A DNA stretch of 64,000 nt from Diplonema japonicum (GCA_964019335.1 OZ025703.1:310001-374000); one strand, 5' to 3'. Shown: positions 1 to 11,656, counted from the first letter of the stretch. Made by a program: numbers and translations. The notes: generated by a model from the letters alone, not told the origin.

Positions 1-1563
1 TTGGCCGGCAATGTTTCCATTGCATTGGACGGGATCGAAAAGTTTCCTTGTTTGTCGAATCTTTCTCTGTTCGGATGCAGACTCCCCATCCTTCCGATTC
101 CCTTATTGAAATGCAGTTCAATAACTTCGTTAGATCTGCAGGGTAATCTTTTAAACGACGCCGCGTTGATGGCTTTCAAAGATTCAACCATATCTGAGAG
201 CCTTACAGAACTGGATCTTTGTTACAACCCCGCCACGATAGGCAAGGTTGGGTACAAAGCCATGGACGCCATTGTGTTGCATTTGAAGCATCTCACAGTG
301 TTCTCCTTTCAAAAATGGGGGGACAAGACAAAATTTCCGGAGGAGAAAAACGTGATATATTCGAACAAAGTACCAGCGAGGCTGTTCGGTGCAAACTTAA
401 CCAGCCTGAATGGCGTACCCGTGAAGGAAGGAGTGTTCACCGGGCTCGACACCATGGGGGAATCAATGAAGAAAACAATACGAGAGGGAACGTTTGGAAT
501 CGATCTCGGAGTGGAATGGGAAGACGAGATAAAAATGCACGTCGGCCTGCTAAAACTGTTCACCGCTGCGAAGCACAAGATCCTAAAGAACCCTGAAAAA
601 ACCTTGAAACGGTACAAATTCTACTTGCAAAACGTTGCGGCCACAAACAACACGATGGACTCCACCGGTGAGGAGCTGATAACACCACCTTTGGACGTTC
701 TGTTCTTTCTGTACATCCACGTCACCAACCCGAACCTGTACGCTTACGATTTGAAAGCAAACGATCTCCGCCCTGTGTTCCACCTTCCTTATCCATTTCG
801 ACAAGATTCTCTAAACGACGATATGAGTTTCTGGAAGGCGTCCCGTGTGGAGAACACGAATGACATCTTCAAGGAAAACAGTGTTTACAAATCCTCGGCT
901 GTTTTGTGGAACACGCGGATCCTCCCTGTTGACAACAAGGACCCTTGTCTTAACTACGAATGGTTTGCAAACGACGATTATCGGGAGGCGGAGGTGGGAT
1001 CCGATTCTGAAATCGAACTGAAACTGGATTTCCTCGATGAACTATCCGGCGCTGTAGAGTATGTTACAGAAGCTGCCGGTCACGCAGCAGAACTTACCGA
1101 AGCTTGGTTCAACGGTAAGGATCGGTACCTGAAGTACATTGTCCTACACATGCTTGAAAAGGATAAATGTTTCGTTCCATCCATGGGCATACAGACAACC
1201 GCACACACCCACCAGTGCATACCCGTTCAGTACCTGCATGCAATGGGGTATTTATGTAATGGGCAGTATATAGGGCTTGGGCTGCCGGAGAGCAACGCAC
1301 ATCAGGCGTTCCTCGAGACCGGTTCGTTGTGGGCTGAACATTTTGAAGAGGAGTACATGACAACGACGGAGGTGCAAAACGAGGAGAAGATGATGGCGCA
1401 CAGTCCTCGTCGAGAGGTGGTCCCTATGAGGCGTGCGTCTTTGCTCAAGAATGCCGCGCGTCTGAACCTGGAGAACAGCGGGACGGTCACGAGCAGCACG
1501 CTGACCAGCCAGTCGCGGGTTCGTTTTTTGCAAGGGTCGACGTCTTCTCCTTTGATTTTGTGA
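1..1563 (+). CDS. LRR plus GRDP/DUF1399-like protein, 5' end cut by window edge
   Basis: The frame is open from the first base, so the true start lies outside the window; 520 residues are visible. Residues about 1-100 carry leucine-rich-repeat-like segments (for example SLFGCRLP and SLDLQGNLL). Residues about 175-430 resemble the glycine-rich-domain/DUF1399 family: the segment PPLDVLFFLYIHVTNPNLY matches the family's PPLDVAWVWH-type block, and later residues VPSMGIQTTAHTHQC match its second block (usually VPT-D-WHTHQ). The C-terminal 60 residues are basic and Ser-rich, probably disordered. The family is described as regulatory or scaffold-like without an enzymatic role. No intron is seen in the visible part, and the stop is followed at once by a T run. 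The LRR and DUF1399 assignments are inferred from motif resemblance. Confidence 0.6.
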   Translation: MAGNVSIALDGIEKFPCLSNLSLFGCRLPILPIPLLKCSSITSLDLQGNLLNDAALMAFKDSTISESLTELDLCYNPATIGKVGYKAMDAIVLHLKHLTVFSFQKWGDKTKFPEEKNVIYSNKVPARLFGANLTSLNGVPVKEGVFTGLDTMGESMKKTIREGTFGIDLGVEWEDEIKMHVGLLKLFTAAKHKILKNPEKTLKRYKFYLQNVAATNNTMDSTGEELITPPLDVLFFLYIHVTNPNLYAYDLKANDLRPVFHLPYPFRQDSLNDDMSFWKASRVENTNDIFKENSVYKSSAVLWNTRILPVDNKDPCLNYEWFANDDYREAEVGSDSEIELKLDFLDELSGAVEYVTEAAGHAAELTEAWFNGKDRYLKYIVLHMLEKDKCFVPSMGIQTTAHTHQCIPVQYLHAMGYLCNGQYIGLGLPESNAHQAFLETGSLWAEHFEEEYMTTTEVQNEEKMMAHSPRREVVPMRRASLLKNAARLNLENSGTVTSSTLTSQSRVRFLQGSTSSPLIL

Positions 1564-2632
1564 TTTTTTTTTTTTTTTTTTTTGCCCACTCTTCTCACTA
1601 TATATTTATTGCAATTTTTTTTTTGACATAAACTCCCCTCCATTACCATGGGTACTTTTTTTTTTTTTTTTTTTTCTTTTTCTCGCATCCCTCCGTCCCC
1701 TTAGACTTTTTACTACAAAGAAGCTATAAAAAAGAAGGGGGGAAAAAAAGCTTGTATTTTTTGTTCAAAAATACAAATGCACAGGCAAACCTTTAATTGG
1801 TCAAAGAAGCATTTCCCCCCCCCCCCCCCCCCCCTTCTTCTCTTCCCCTTCTTTCTTTGAGCGGTGTTTTTTTTTTCTTCTTCCCCCCCTTTTTTTTTTC
1901 AAGGTGTGCTTCGTGTCCTTTCTGCAGTGATAAAAGATTGGCCTACTGCTTTGCTTTGTGACAAGACACGCGCGGACCAGGTCGCCAAACTGTGGACATG
2001 AAAAAAAGAAGAAAACAAAGGGGGTGAGGTAGGGTGGGTATATCGCCATTCGGAGGTTTTTTTATTTTTTTATTTTTTTATTTTTTTATTTTTATCTTTT
2101 TCTGTTTGATCAATTTTCTTTTTTCCGTCAAATACCGAAAAAAAACAGAGAGAAAAAAAAAAAAAAAAAAAAAGAAGGGAGGAAACACAAACCCCATCTC
2201 TCCACCTTCTTTTTTTTTTTTCTCCCTCCCCTCCCTTTTTTGTTGTTGCAAGAACGAGTCTTTGACTTTGTCTAAACAAAAGGGAAAGTTGGCATCTGTG
2301 TTTACTGCTTACCAACTTCTTCAGGTTTCTGCCCGACGCACAAACGGCCAGTTCTTCCTCTTTTCTCTCTCTTTTCCCCCCTCCAAGTATCTCTTTTTTT
2401 TACTATCTGGCTGCCACTTTTTATTTATAACTGAGGGGGAAGAGAGAGGGGGGTAAATAAAATAAAGAATACCATCAAACCCCCCACCCCCCATTCTAGT
2501 GTTTCTTTTATTATCAATGTGAATGAAGTCACAATGCTACCAAAGCCTCTTTTCGTGAGGCAAAACACGCGAAGTTTTTTTTTTTCTTCTTTTTGCCACT
2601 ATGATATTCTCACTGTAAAACCAACCTTTCTT

Positions 2633-2665
<33 letters not shown>

Positions 2666-2748
2666 GCACTGGAAAAAAAAAAAAAAAAAGAAAAAAAAAA
2701 AAAAAAAAACCCCGTAGGTGTTGGGGGGGGGGACCACACAACAACAAC
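1564..2748. other. Intergenic spacer, homopolymer-rich
   Basis: About 1.2 kb between genes, built of T, A and C runs with two more complex islands (about 1915-2010 and 2240-2345). I found no frame with coding character and no RNA gene. The stretch just before the next start contains long T and A runs (2636-2710). Confidence 0.6.
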
Positions 2749-3396
2749 ATGAGTTATACAAAAGAATATGCAAAGTCGGCAGACGGCTGGTTCAGGGGGG
2801 CTTGGTACTACAAGCCATGGTACGTTAGGAAACAGAACACTCTTCCGGAGAAGGCTTCCCCTGCGGGCATGCTCGGGTCCCAGGGTATGGAGTGGCCGAA
2901 ATACCCTGGTGGGTACAAGCCCAGCTGGGAAGAAAGGTCCGGTGTACCCGGGTTGTACAAACCTACAGGGACTGGTGTCGGTGGGTTCCCTGCAATCAAG
3001 ACAGGCCTCATGGCAGGTAGGAATGTGTGGAGAGGAGGCAAAAGCATGATAATGGCCATGATCGTGGGCACTTCGGTGTGGTCTTGCCTCTGGATGCGGC
3101 ATGCCCACAGATATAACGCGCAAATCAAGGATGAGGATATGTTCCGGAAATGGTCCGCTGCCTCTTACCTTCAGGCCAACGGCGATTGCAAGTTTTACTG
3201 TGAATCTGCCAGGCTGGACATGTATTGTAGGGACCATATGGATCACCTCCCGGGTGTTAACAGAAATTTCTTCAATCAGGAGGACATCTGGCTGCCGCCT
3301 TTCTACGAGTGTGGCCCTGTTTTCAACGCCAAAAAGGTGGCGCATGGTAATTTCTTGGAGCGCTCTCCTGTGTGGTCCGGTTTCCTTACTGCGTAG
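2749..3396 (+). CDS. Small protein with one membrane segment, unknown family
   Basis: This predicts 215 residues from the first ATG after a long A run. The N-terminal 95 residues are rich in Tyr, Trp, Pro and Gly and look unstructured or peripheral. A hydrophobic segment near residues 100-118 (SMIMAMIVGTSVWSCLW) could span a membrane. The C-terminal half contains several Cys (DCKFYC, MYC) in a compact aromatic-rich region. Size, composition and the single internal helix resemble small mitochondrial inner-membrane subunits, but that is only an impression and I do not recognise the family. The frame is intact and clearly coding compared with the homopolymer flanks. Confidence 0.7.
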   Translation: MSYTKEYAKSADGWFRGAWYYKPWYVRKQNTLPEKASPAGMLGSQGMEWPKYPGGYKPSWEERSGVPGLYKPTGTGVGGFPAIKTGLMAGRNVWRGGKSMIMAMIVGTSVWSCLWMRHAHRYNAQIKDEDMFRKWSAASYLQANGDCKFYCESARLDMYCRDHMDHLPGVNRNFFNQEDIWLPPFYECGPVFNAKKVAHGNFLERSPVWSGFLTA

Positions 3397-3749
3397 AATT
3401 GGTTTTATTCTTTATTCTTATTTTTATTATTTTTTTTTTCTTGGGAAGTGTATAAAAAAAAAAAAAGAAAACCCGCCTTTTCCCCACCATATCAGTGTTT
3501 TTAAAAAAAAAAAAAAGAAAACAAACTACCACGGCATATTCCCACCCACCCCTCCCCCTGTTTTATTTTTTTTAATATGCTCCCCTTTTCTCCTCCCCCC
3601 CCCTTGTTTTTTTTTGTTTGATTTTTTTTTTTCCTCAACACCCCAATTCTCCCGTTCCCCGTTGTGTCTTCATATGTCAAAAAAAAATTTTTTTTTTAAA
3701 TACTTCACCTTGACTTTCGTAAAAGGGGGAAGAAAGAAAAAAAAAAAAA
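3397..3749. other. Intergenic spacer
   Basis: Short T-, A- and C-runs only; the A-rich run 3733-3750 abuts the next start codon. Nothing else is seen. Confidence 0.6.
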
Positions 3750-5382
3750 ATGGGGTCGCTGCCAAAGGTTCCACAAAAGTATGCATGGGTGGTGGCGTTT
3801 TTCGTGGTGGCGATCCTCCTGATGCCGTCGTCGGGAGAGGGATCGGTCCCCAGGGACAGCAGGGAGGTGAAGGCGGTGACCTGGAATATTGCAGCCGTGA
3901 ACAACAACCCCTTTGAGTACTGGATCACGGGATCGGAACAATACAATACTCTGCTGAAGGGTTTCGGGGAGGTGGTGGAGAACCCAGGACCGGGGTTCGA
4001 CTTTGAAGTCTCAGAACTTTTCACCGAAAAAATGGCCGCCGAACTGTTCACAGAAATGGAGAACGCCGGCTGGGTTCGCATCGACACCGTTCGAGAAAAA
4101 TGGACATCCGAACTGTCCAAAAAAAAAGCGATCTCAGAATTTTTAACAGACAAACTGATCGGAAAGAAGCGGCTTGTGTCGATGTTTGACCGTGTCACAA
4201 ACACAATAGAAACCACGACAAAAACGGTTTACCGACCATCCCCTATAAATTGTTACTCCGGAAAATTGACAAAGGTGAATGATTGGTGGCCGGACTGGAT
4301 CGATTTCATCTTCACACACAAGCTCACCGTCAAAACAAAAAAATCGGGTACTAAACAAAAATTCGTTCGAGAGATGTTGAAACCGATTACTCGCGACAAG
4401 TACCCGGCCATATCAGAGGAAGAAGAGGGGATGTCGGTCCCTCTGCAAACCCTCTACGGTGCAATTTTCGATACTGTTCTCGCCCACTCCCTCAACGCTC
4501 TGGATAAAAACTGGGCAAGCGTGCGAAAGGAAATGTGTCAAAGCCTCAATCTGGGCAAAACAAACAGGGTCATTGAAATTCTATCGTACACCTACAGCGA
4601 CGCGGATGTATTCTTTTTACAAGAGGCATCGATGGGGCTTGTAAACGGGATAAAGGGGAATCCTTTGGGAAGCATTTTCCATATTGTGATGTCGCACGAT
4701 TTCGACCCCGATCGCAACCAGAACTCGGTGATTCTTCTGAGAAAATCGCAGTGGTCCGAACCCACCGAATCAACCTCTGCCGTTCTGTCGCGAATGTCGG
4801 ACAAGGGTGTGGGAGCGGGTGATCTTGCTGTCGCGGTGGCAACTCATAAACCGACCGGGGCGAGGGTGGTTCTTGCTTCTTTCCATGGAGACACTAACGG
4901 GCTGTTGACGAACCCTGTTGTGTCTGCGGTGTACTCGTTCACCCAACAGGAGCCGAGAAAGTTGATCTTCGGGTTGGACGCAAACGCGCATACTAAAGGG
5001 AGCCATGATATTCTTGGCATCGATGATTTCACACAGCATTTTGTGTCGAAAGAAATGAGCAGTTGCTTCGGTATGGGGGGGAAAAAAAAAAGAAAAAAAA
5101 AAAAATTAAGGTGAGAATCCGAACCCGGCCAACTACACTACATTCCATGCTAGAACGCATTTGCAGTCGCAGCTCAACAAGGGTGTGCTGCACCTGGAGC
5201 AATCCTTGAAGGGTGACCGGTCGCCCAAGGATTTCATCCTTTTCAAAAGGGCCGATTTCAGCGTTGTATCTACCGGAAAGGACAACACGGGGAACCGGGA
5301 GTACACCGAAAACATGGTTTTCCCTACATTGCGGTTCCCTAGCGATCACGGTGTTGTGAACACTGTGTTGATGATGAGGTAG
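3750..5382 (+). CDS. Endonuclease/exonuclease/phosphatase-fold protein with N-terminal membrane anchor
   Basis: Two exons (3750-5070 and 5111-5382) give about 530 residues. The 40-nt intron 5071-5110 starts GTATGG and ends TTAAG, and phase 1 is restored across it. Residues about 12-28 form a hydrophobic signal peptide or anchor. The EEP fold is suggested by TWNIAAVNN near residue 44 (metal/active-site Asn), FLQEA near 288 (metal-binding Glu), GLDANAH near 409, and FPSDHG near 516 in exon 2, which supplies the catalytic Asp-His pair. Without the splice the essential His would be lost, which supports the intron. Members of this superfamily cleave phosphodiesters (nucleases, inositol phosphatases, sphingomyelinases); the substrate cannot be told. 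All key residues seem present, so activity is plausible. An insertion of about 230 residues lies between the first and second motifs. Confidence 0.75.
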
Positions 5383-5888
5383 AAAAAAAAAAAAAAAAAA
5401 AAGGGGGAAAAAAATGTTGTTTATTCTTTCTCTGTTCCTTCAAATCTTTCTCCGTTCTTTACGAAAAACCCCAACATATAGTAAAACGTGCATTGTATCT
5501 TACCCCCTGTCTAGTGTGTTTCTTCTTCTTTTTTTTCTTTTTTTCTTTTTTCCCCTTCTTGATCCGCGAAATATTACGAATGAAAAAAAAAAGGAGGTTT
5601 TTTTTTTTTCTTTTTCTTTTTTTTTTTTTTTTCGTTCCTGTTCCTGCCACGCCCTCCTTTCCTATCAAATAGAAGAAAGAATGAAAGAAAAAAAAAAAAA
5701 GAGAAAAAAGAAAAAAGAAACTCTTAGCCCTTTTAAAGAACCACGAGCAAAGCATAAAAAAAAAAAAAGAAACCAAAAAAAAATTTTTTTATCAGCTCCC
5801 CCTGGTTCTGGGGGTTCTCCATTTTTTGTCCATTTTTTGTCCATTTTTTGTCCATTTTTTTGCTTCCCTCAACACGCTTCACAAAGGA
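5383..5888. other. Intergenic spacer
   Basis: About 0.5 kb of T/A runs, ending in a short tandem repeat just before the next start. No coding or RNA signal is seen. Confidence 0.6.
5819..5862. repeat. 11-bp tandem repeat, four copies
   Basis: The unit CCATTTTTTGT is repeated about four times, the last copy with an extra T, 27 bp upstream of the next ATG. It probably arose by slippage; a role as a pyrimidine tract for RNA processing is possible but unproven. Confidence 0.85.
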
Positions 5889-7448
5889 ATGGCTACACCG
5901 CCTTCATGGCAGTCGATACCTGCGTCGACGACATCGTGGGCAGGGACGCCCATGGACTTGACGGAAAGGATGACAAGGTTACAGCAAGCAAGAAACGCCA
6001 GGCATAGCCTTCACGGCGGAGCCGGGGTGTCGGGAGAGAAAAGCCTCCTGCAGTCCGAGGGGATAAAAACTATCGAAGCCAATTTATCGTATTTTAATAA
6101 AGAACTAGGGCCCGGACCGCCCCGGACGAGGCTGTCTCCCAGCGCAGTGCGGGCTACCCACCGCAACATCGATTCAAGCCGAAAAGTGAGCGACACCAGC
6201 AGAAGGATGATTCAAGAATCACTAGCATTGGTGCAAAACCCCATCGCAACGCTGTCGTCTTCAGGTGAGTTCCCCCCCACCGCAGCGACACGAACCGCAT
6301 CTACCCCTGAGAGTCCTGAGTTTAAAATGCATGACGATCGTGATTCGACCGCTGCTTTACAACATCGTGCTCAGTACCAAAGTCTCCATAGGCAGATAGC
6401 CCCTCTTCAGACCGCAGCAAGGGCTTACAATAACACTGAAGTTAGTGAAGCTGTGAAACGGTCCTTGCAACCCAGTGCTGCAGCTTCACAAACAGTTCTT
6501 ACCCGGCGTACCGAGGAGCTCGAGCAACGCATCCAGGAAAGCATCAAACTGTGCAAGGATCAAATCGCACGGCCGGCCGACAAATTAAACAGAGGCCAAG
6601 GGCAGCCCGCCACAAGCACCACTTCTAGTGTGCTCGAAACCGTCAAAGCGCAACAACAACAACATCAACTGCAGCTGCAGCAGCGTCAAATGCAGCTGCA
6701 AAAGGAGCAGCAAGAAATGTTGGAACGGCAGCAACAAGAAAGGAAGCACCTGGAAGAACAACAGCAGGCGAGGCAGCTTGCGAGGCAGCAACAGCTGGAG
6801 AAACACCAGCAGCAACTACGGGACAGGCAGCTGCAACAACAGCAGATGCAACAGCAGCAGATGTTGAAGCAGGCCCAGCTGCTGAAGGAGCGGCAACGAC
6901 AGATGAACAGGCAACAAGAACAACAAGAACAACAAGACAAAATGGAGCTAGTGTCCCCCGACACACGACCCTTAACAAAGGTGGTGACCCCTCACAGAGA
7001 CCAGACCCCAGTCACCCATGTTCAGGTTCTACCAAGACAGCTAGAGTATAATGACACGTCGCAAATAGAAGATTTCGAGCCTGTTATGCTTGAGGACCGT
7101 GGGGGGAGTCCCATAAGTATCAACGGGACGGACCTCGCTCTGCGGCAAGCGAGGGAAGAGGAACAAGCTAAGTGGGACACGCTGAAGAAGCATGGATCGC
7201 ATGTGCAGGACATCGAGAGGTTGTTGGATCTTCGGAAGGATTATCTGGAGGAGGAGACAAGGATACAAAAATGTGAGGTGGGGCTGCTTCTCGAGAGGAA
7301 GCTGTTTTCTGACAAGCTGGCGAAGATCAAACAGTACTCCACAGCACGGCTCAAACAGCTGGGGAAATCGTACAAACAGGACAAAGAGCAGGATGAAGGT
7401 ATCCTCCTCGATGCCGTGCTTTCTATTATACGAGCACCTGCCGATTAA
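5889..7448 (+). CDS. Gln-rich coiled-coil protein, unknown function
   Basis: A single exon of 519 residues from ATG 5889. The N-terminal 200 residues are Ser/Thr/Pro-rich. Residues about 250-360 are a long Gln-rich helix with heptad-like spacing (runs such as QQQQH, LEEQQQ, QLQQQQ) and probably form an extended coiled coil. A second helical region covers about 425-510 and is rich in Glu, Lys and Leu. No enzymatic motif is present. Part of the Gln tract is encoded by impure CAA/CAG repeats, so its length may vary between strains. A cytoskeletal or scaffold role is likely but inferred only from composition. Confidence 0.75.
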   Translation: MATPPSWQSIPASTTSWAGTPMDLTERMTRLQQARNARHSLHGGAGVSGEKSLLQSEGIKTIEANLSYFNKELGPGPPRTRLSPSAVRATHRNIDSSRKVSDTSRRMIQESLALVQNPIATLSSSGEFPPTAATRTASTPESPEFKMHDDRDSTAALQHRAQYQSLHRQIAPLQTAARAYNNTEVSEAVKRSLQPSAAASQTVLTRRTEELEQRIQESIKLCKDQIARPADKLNRGQGQPATSTTSSVLETVKAQQQQHQLQLQQRQMQLQKEQQEMLERQQQERKHLEEQQQARQLARQQQLEKHQQQLRDRQLQQQQMQQQQMLKQAQLLKERQRQMNRQQEQQEQQDKMELVSPDTRPLTKVVTPHRDQTPVTHVQVLPRQLEYNDTSQIEDFEPVMLEDRGGSPISINGTDLALRQAREEEQAKWDTLKKHGSHVQDIERLLDLRKDYLEEETRIQKCEVGLLLERKLFSDKLAKIKQYSTARLKQLGKSYKQDKEQDEGILLDAVLSIIRAPAD

Positions 7449-7955
7449 AGAAAAAAGAGAAAAAAAAAAAACGTATTTATTGCTCCTTTTTTTTTGTATT
7501 GGCCATCTTCACTGATTGCTGGGGGACACCGTTGTTGTGCTTTTGAGAAGAGAAGGGGATGAATACTATTACAAAGAAAACAAGAAGGATGAGGGGGGGT
7601 GTAAAAAAAGAAAATTACCATGTTTTTATTTTGTTAGATTTTCAACGGTAGACAGAAGAAAAAAGAAAAGAATTAAAAAAAAAAAAATCTAGCCTCTTTT
7701 CCCCTCCCCAGTGTCTTTTGCCCTCTTTTTCATGTGTTTATTCGTGGCGGCGGGGATACCTGGATTTTTTTCTGAACTACCGAAGGGAGGGGTGTATGTG
7801 TAATTTCCAATAGTGAAACCTGCAAACTTGTCGAAACCCTTTCCCCCTCCGTATCAGGTAGCTTCTTTCTTTTTTTATTTTTTATTTCTCTCCCCGCTGC
7901 CGCACTTCATTTGTTTTCCCTTCCCCCCCTTCCCAACAACATTCTAGAATTTGTC

Positions 7956-8011
<56 letters not shown>

Positions 8012-8141
8012 CTGTTCTTCCACAACCCCGTTCGTTACATCACCATTCAAAAAAAAAAAGGAAAAGTGGGAAGAAAGAAAAAAAAAAAAAAAAAGGAAAT
8101 GTGTAACGCATTCTGATTTTTAAAAAAAAAAAAAAAAAAAG
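7449..8141. other. Intergenic spacer with 52-nt T run
   Basis: About 0.7 kb. It contains an unbroken T run at 7957-8008 and an A run ending one base before the next ATG. No coding or RNA signal is seen. Confidence 0.65.
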
Positions 8142-11031
8142 ATGGGCTGCAATGTCTCGTCTTCTTCCCAGCGACAGAAGGCGTACGCCGACACGGTAGA
8201 CGAGAGAGAAAAGGTCAGAATCCCCCCTCGAACCCTTCTAACCGTCTCTAAGAGCGTGACGGAACGTGCAGCGATCTTCGACAAGAAAGACGCAAGAGCA
8301 TGGGTGGGCGACTTTGTTGAGTACAAAAAGGGGCTCTACGCTGGTACTATGTCAGACGAGAAGCTTCACGGCTACGGAATCTACATAATGCCCAACGGTG
8401 ACCAGTACGAAGGCGAGTACCTCAAAGGAGAAATGCACGGGTGGGGCCGGTACCAATACGGAAACGGGGACTCTTATGAGGGCACGTGGAAACACGGGAG
8501 CAACAGCGGAATCGGCGTGTACACCTTCGCAACAAGCGGCGTCTACAAAGGATTCTTCAAAAAAGGCCACATGAGCGGTTTCGGAACATTCTTCCTCCCA
8601 GACGGCAGCGAACACATCGGAAGCTGGGAATCCGGCCAACGCTCTGGCCACGGATGCTACACATCACCAGACAAAACGTACGAAGGTGACTGGAAACTCG
8701 GCAAAGAACACGGAATAGGAATATCCCTAACCCCCGACACATTGTACTACGGGTCCTGGTCTTCAGGACACAAGGACGGAAAAGGAATCATGGAAGTCAC
8801 CTCACCACTGCACATTACAAAATACCTGTGTTGCTATGAAATGGGGTACCGGAAATCAATGATCGCAGTTGACTCCGACGAAGCCGGGGAATTGCTGTGT
8901 GAATCGGAATGGAAGAGCCTTCTGTTGAAGTCGGATGCCGCATTGTCAGAGGCAACCCGGGAACCGTCGAAAAAACTCAGGGAACAACAAAAAGCAACAG
9001 ATGACCAGTTCACCGAAGACGATTCCTTCGCAAAGGAACGAGTTCTAATGACGCTTGTGAAGAGAAAGAAGCAACAAATCGACAACATGGAGATGGAGAC
9101 ATCATGCCATACACGAGACGCTTACACAGAAGACTTAAAATCGCAGATCACCGATATTATAGATATCAACGAAAGGTTGAAGCGGCGAAATGATGAGTTG
9201 AAACGGGAGATCGAGGGCCTGCACCACCTCTCCGAAGAAAATGATCTCTTAAACAGAAAGATAATCGCGTTGAAGCAACAACTGGAAGGCACTTCGAACT
9301 ACAGTGATTCAACTGCCTCTTCGTCCGGCGTGTCGTCTACCGTGTCATACTCTTCAAACAGATCGTCGCGATCGTCCCACACTTCCCGTTCCTCTAAAAT
9401 ACGATTGCATTCCGCACGTGTTTCGAGGTCTAGTTTACTTGAGATAACCCCCGGTACGAATCACGGGAAGCGGAAGCCTGTAAAGGTCGCAATGGTTTCA
9501 CCATTTAAAGCGTCGGCGAAGATTCTCCCTGCTGTCCGGAACACGAGGCAGCAGGAAGATGAGGTCTCGGCTCGGATCACGGAAAACCTTCTCTGCCTCG
9601 ACATTCTTGAATCTCCGAATCAACTTCTGCTCACCGACGACCAGACAACTTCTCTCACCCCCATCTTGCAGGGTTGCTCCTCCCCGGCTGTCTCAAGCGC
9701 GCTTGAGCTTCGAAATCGGTTCGAGTTGGCGCAGACGCATGTCAAGTACTTCAGCGCTAGTTTGGAAGAAAAAGCGGAATTCGAAAAACTCGACGAGCTG
9801 CGGAGAACAGCCGTCGCACGCACAAAAACCAGGCTCAACAAAAATCTCTCCAGCCGTGTATCTGCAATCAAACACTTGGAGGGCCAGGTTGTCGAGTCGG
9901 TATTTTTTTTTTTTTTTTTTCTCCCCCCCAAAAAAAAAACTAGCTTGAACAAGAGCGCCTCAAAGAGGTTACGGCGACCCAGCAACTGATGAAGCAGATC
10001 AAGGATGAAATCCGAGAACTGACGGCTGCTGAAGCAAGATCTGATTCCTCTTTGGTACCTCCCCCTTTTTTTTTTCCCTCTAAACCCCCCCCCCACCCCC
10101 TCAGAGCATATCCCAAACTTCTATGCCCACACGGAATGACATGGTGGGGGACCAGGTGGACGATTTGGAAGCCCAGCTATTTGAACTGGAGAACGCATTC
10201 GCGGAGGACAGGGCCATGTTCAGACGGGCGAAGAACGAACTCCGGGATCTCAAAGGTTTGGTCCGCGTGTCCATCATTGTCGACAAGAGCATCGAGGCAA
10301 CCTGGACCAACGAGGGCGACATGGCTGTAGAAATGTGCGGAAAGCTCGTCACAGCAGACGGCATCATGGTAAAAGACATAGACGGTATGGAGGACTACAG
10401 CACATTCGTAGCCTATGTACAAGAAGGCTATTCAGTCAGCATTTTGGTTATCGGATTGGAATCGGCTACTGGGGTCCCAGATGCGCCAACATGCTTACTC
10501 TCTTCGCTTCGAAATCTTTTATCTGCTGTCTTCAACGAGGTGTCCTGCTGGCTCACCGTCACAGAAACGGTTTCCAATGACAATGAAATTCGTACACTGC
10601 AGAGCAAAATCAAGCTTATCGATTACAACCATCTCTCAGAGCTTCTGTGCAGCTCTGCGTCTTGTCGGGAGTCTCATCGCAGTCCTTTGTTCACCACGAT
10701 TGATTATGAATGTTGCGCGACAGGGGATAAGATGTTTCATTCTGGTTCTCTGACCATTTGTGAAATACCGGTCGTTTCACCGGAAATCGAAAGGTTCATT
10801 AAACACGACGAGCCGGTTAGAAACACCGGCCTGAAGAACGTATTGGGCAACGCGCTCAGAGGGAAACATAAAACCTATGCGATTGTCAATTTGTGTATGG
10901 ATGATGCGGCGGCCCATGTTGAGCTGGTCCCTTATCTTCGGTCGATCCAGAATGATCCGGTTAAGGCTGCGTGTACAGAAGAAACCAAATGGATCAAGGA
11001 GAGGATAAATCGAACAAACGAAGGATTCTGA
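8142..11031 (+). CDS. MORN-repeat, coiled-coil protein with C-terminal degenerate kinesin motor
   Basis: Three exons (8142-9899, 9944-10054, 10105-11031) encode about 931 residues. Both introns (44 and 50 nt) are GT-AG, phase 0 and homopolymer-rich. The N-terminus MGCNVSSSS is a candidate N-myristoylation plus palmitoylation signal. Residues about 65-235 hold MORN repeats (for example YEGEYLKGEMHGWGRY, YEGDWKLGKEHGIG). Residues about 270-390 and 560-690 are coiled coil. From about residue 690 the sequence follows a kinesin-14 pattern: coiled coil, then NELRDLKGLVRV (family: ELKGNIRV), then GYSVSILVIG at the P-loop position, and GLKNVLGNALRGKHKTYAIV at the LT-LLqdsLgG-K block. The P-loop GQTGSGKT and the switch motifs are absent, so this part is probably a pseudomotor. 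MORN modules usually bind lipids or membranes. The fusion suggests a membrane-microtubule linker; that is inference. Confidence 0.75.
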
Positions 11032-11656
11032 TTTATAGACATTCCCCCCCCCCCCCCCCCTTTTCTTTTTCTCTTTTAAGCCAACACGCACACAATACAA
11101 TTTCTACCCCCCCCTTTTTTTGGTTTCGGTTTCGTTTTTATTACTGCTTTTTTTTTTTTTTTTTTTTTTGCCCAGGATTATGGCTCATTAATCGATGATA
11201 TGTAGCTGTTCCTCCCCCCGCCTTTTTAAACTTTTTTTTGCATTTCATCAACTTTTGCTTGGGGCGGGGGGGTGGTGGGAAGAAATTGTTGCCATGTTTT
11301 CTATTTTTTTCTTCTCTCTTTCGTATTCCCTTTTAATCACAGAGAAGTCTTTCATCTCTCTCTCACTTCTCACCTCTCCTTTCCTCCCCTTGTTCTTTTT
11401 CTCTCTCTCCCTCTCTCTTCTCTCTCTTTCCCTTCGGTGTCGCTCTTTCTAGAACGCATACAAAATACAAAAAAGGGAGACGTATAACTTTTTTTGAAGA
11501 AAAAAAGAAACCCCCCCCCCCACAGGAATTTACATTTCGATCACACCTCTCTTCTCTCTTCATTTTTTTTTTTAAATTCTTCTTTCTTCTTCTTCTTCTT
11601 CCCTCGATAACAAAACAACACGACAGCAAAAACAAGGAAAAAAAAAAAAAAGGAAA
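11032..11656. other. Intergenic spacer
   Basis: About 0.6 kb of C, T and A runs and TCTC-rich stretches (about 11360-11440). No coding or RNA signal is seen. Confidence 0.6.

Noticed and set aside
5414-6007. Separate gene upstream of the Gln-rich protein
   Set aside because: The frame is mostly homopolymer translation and overlaps the real start region.
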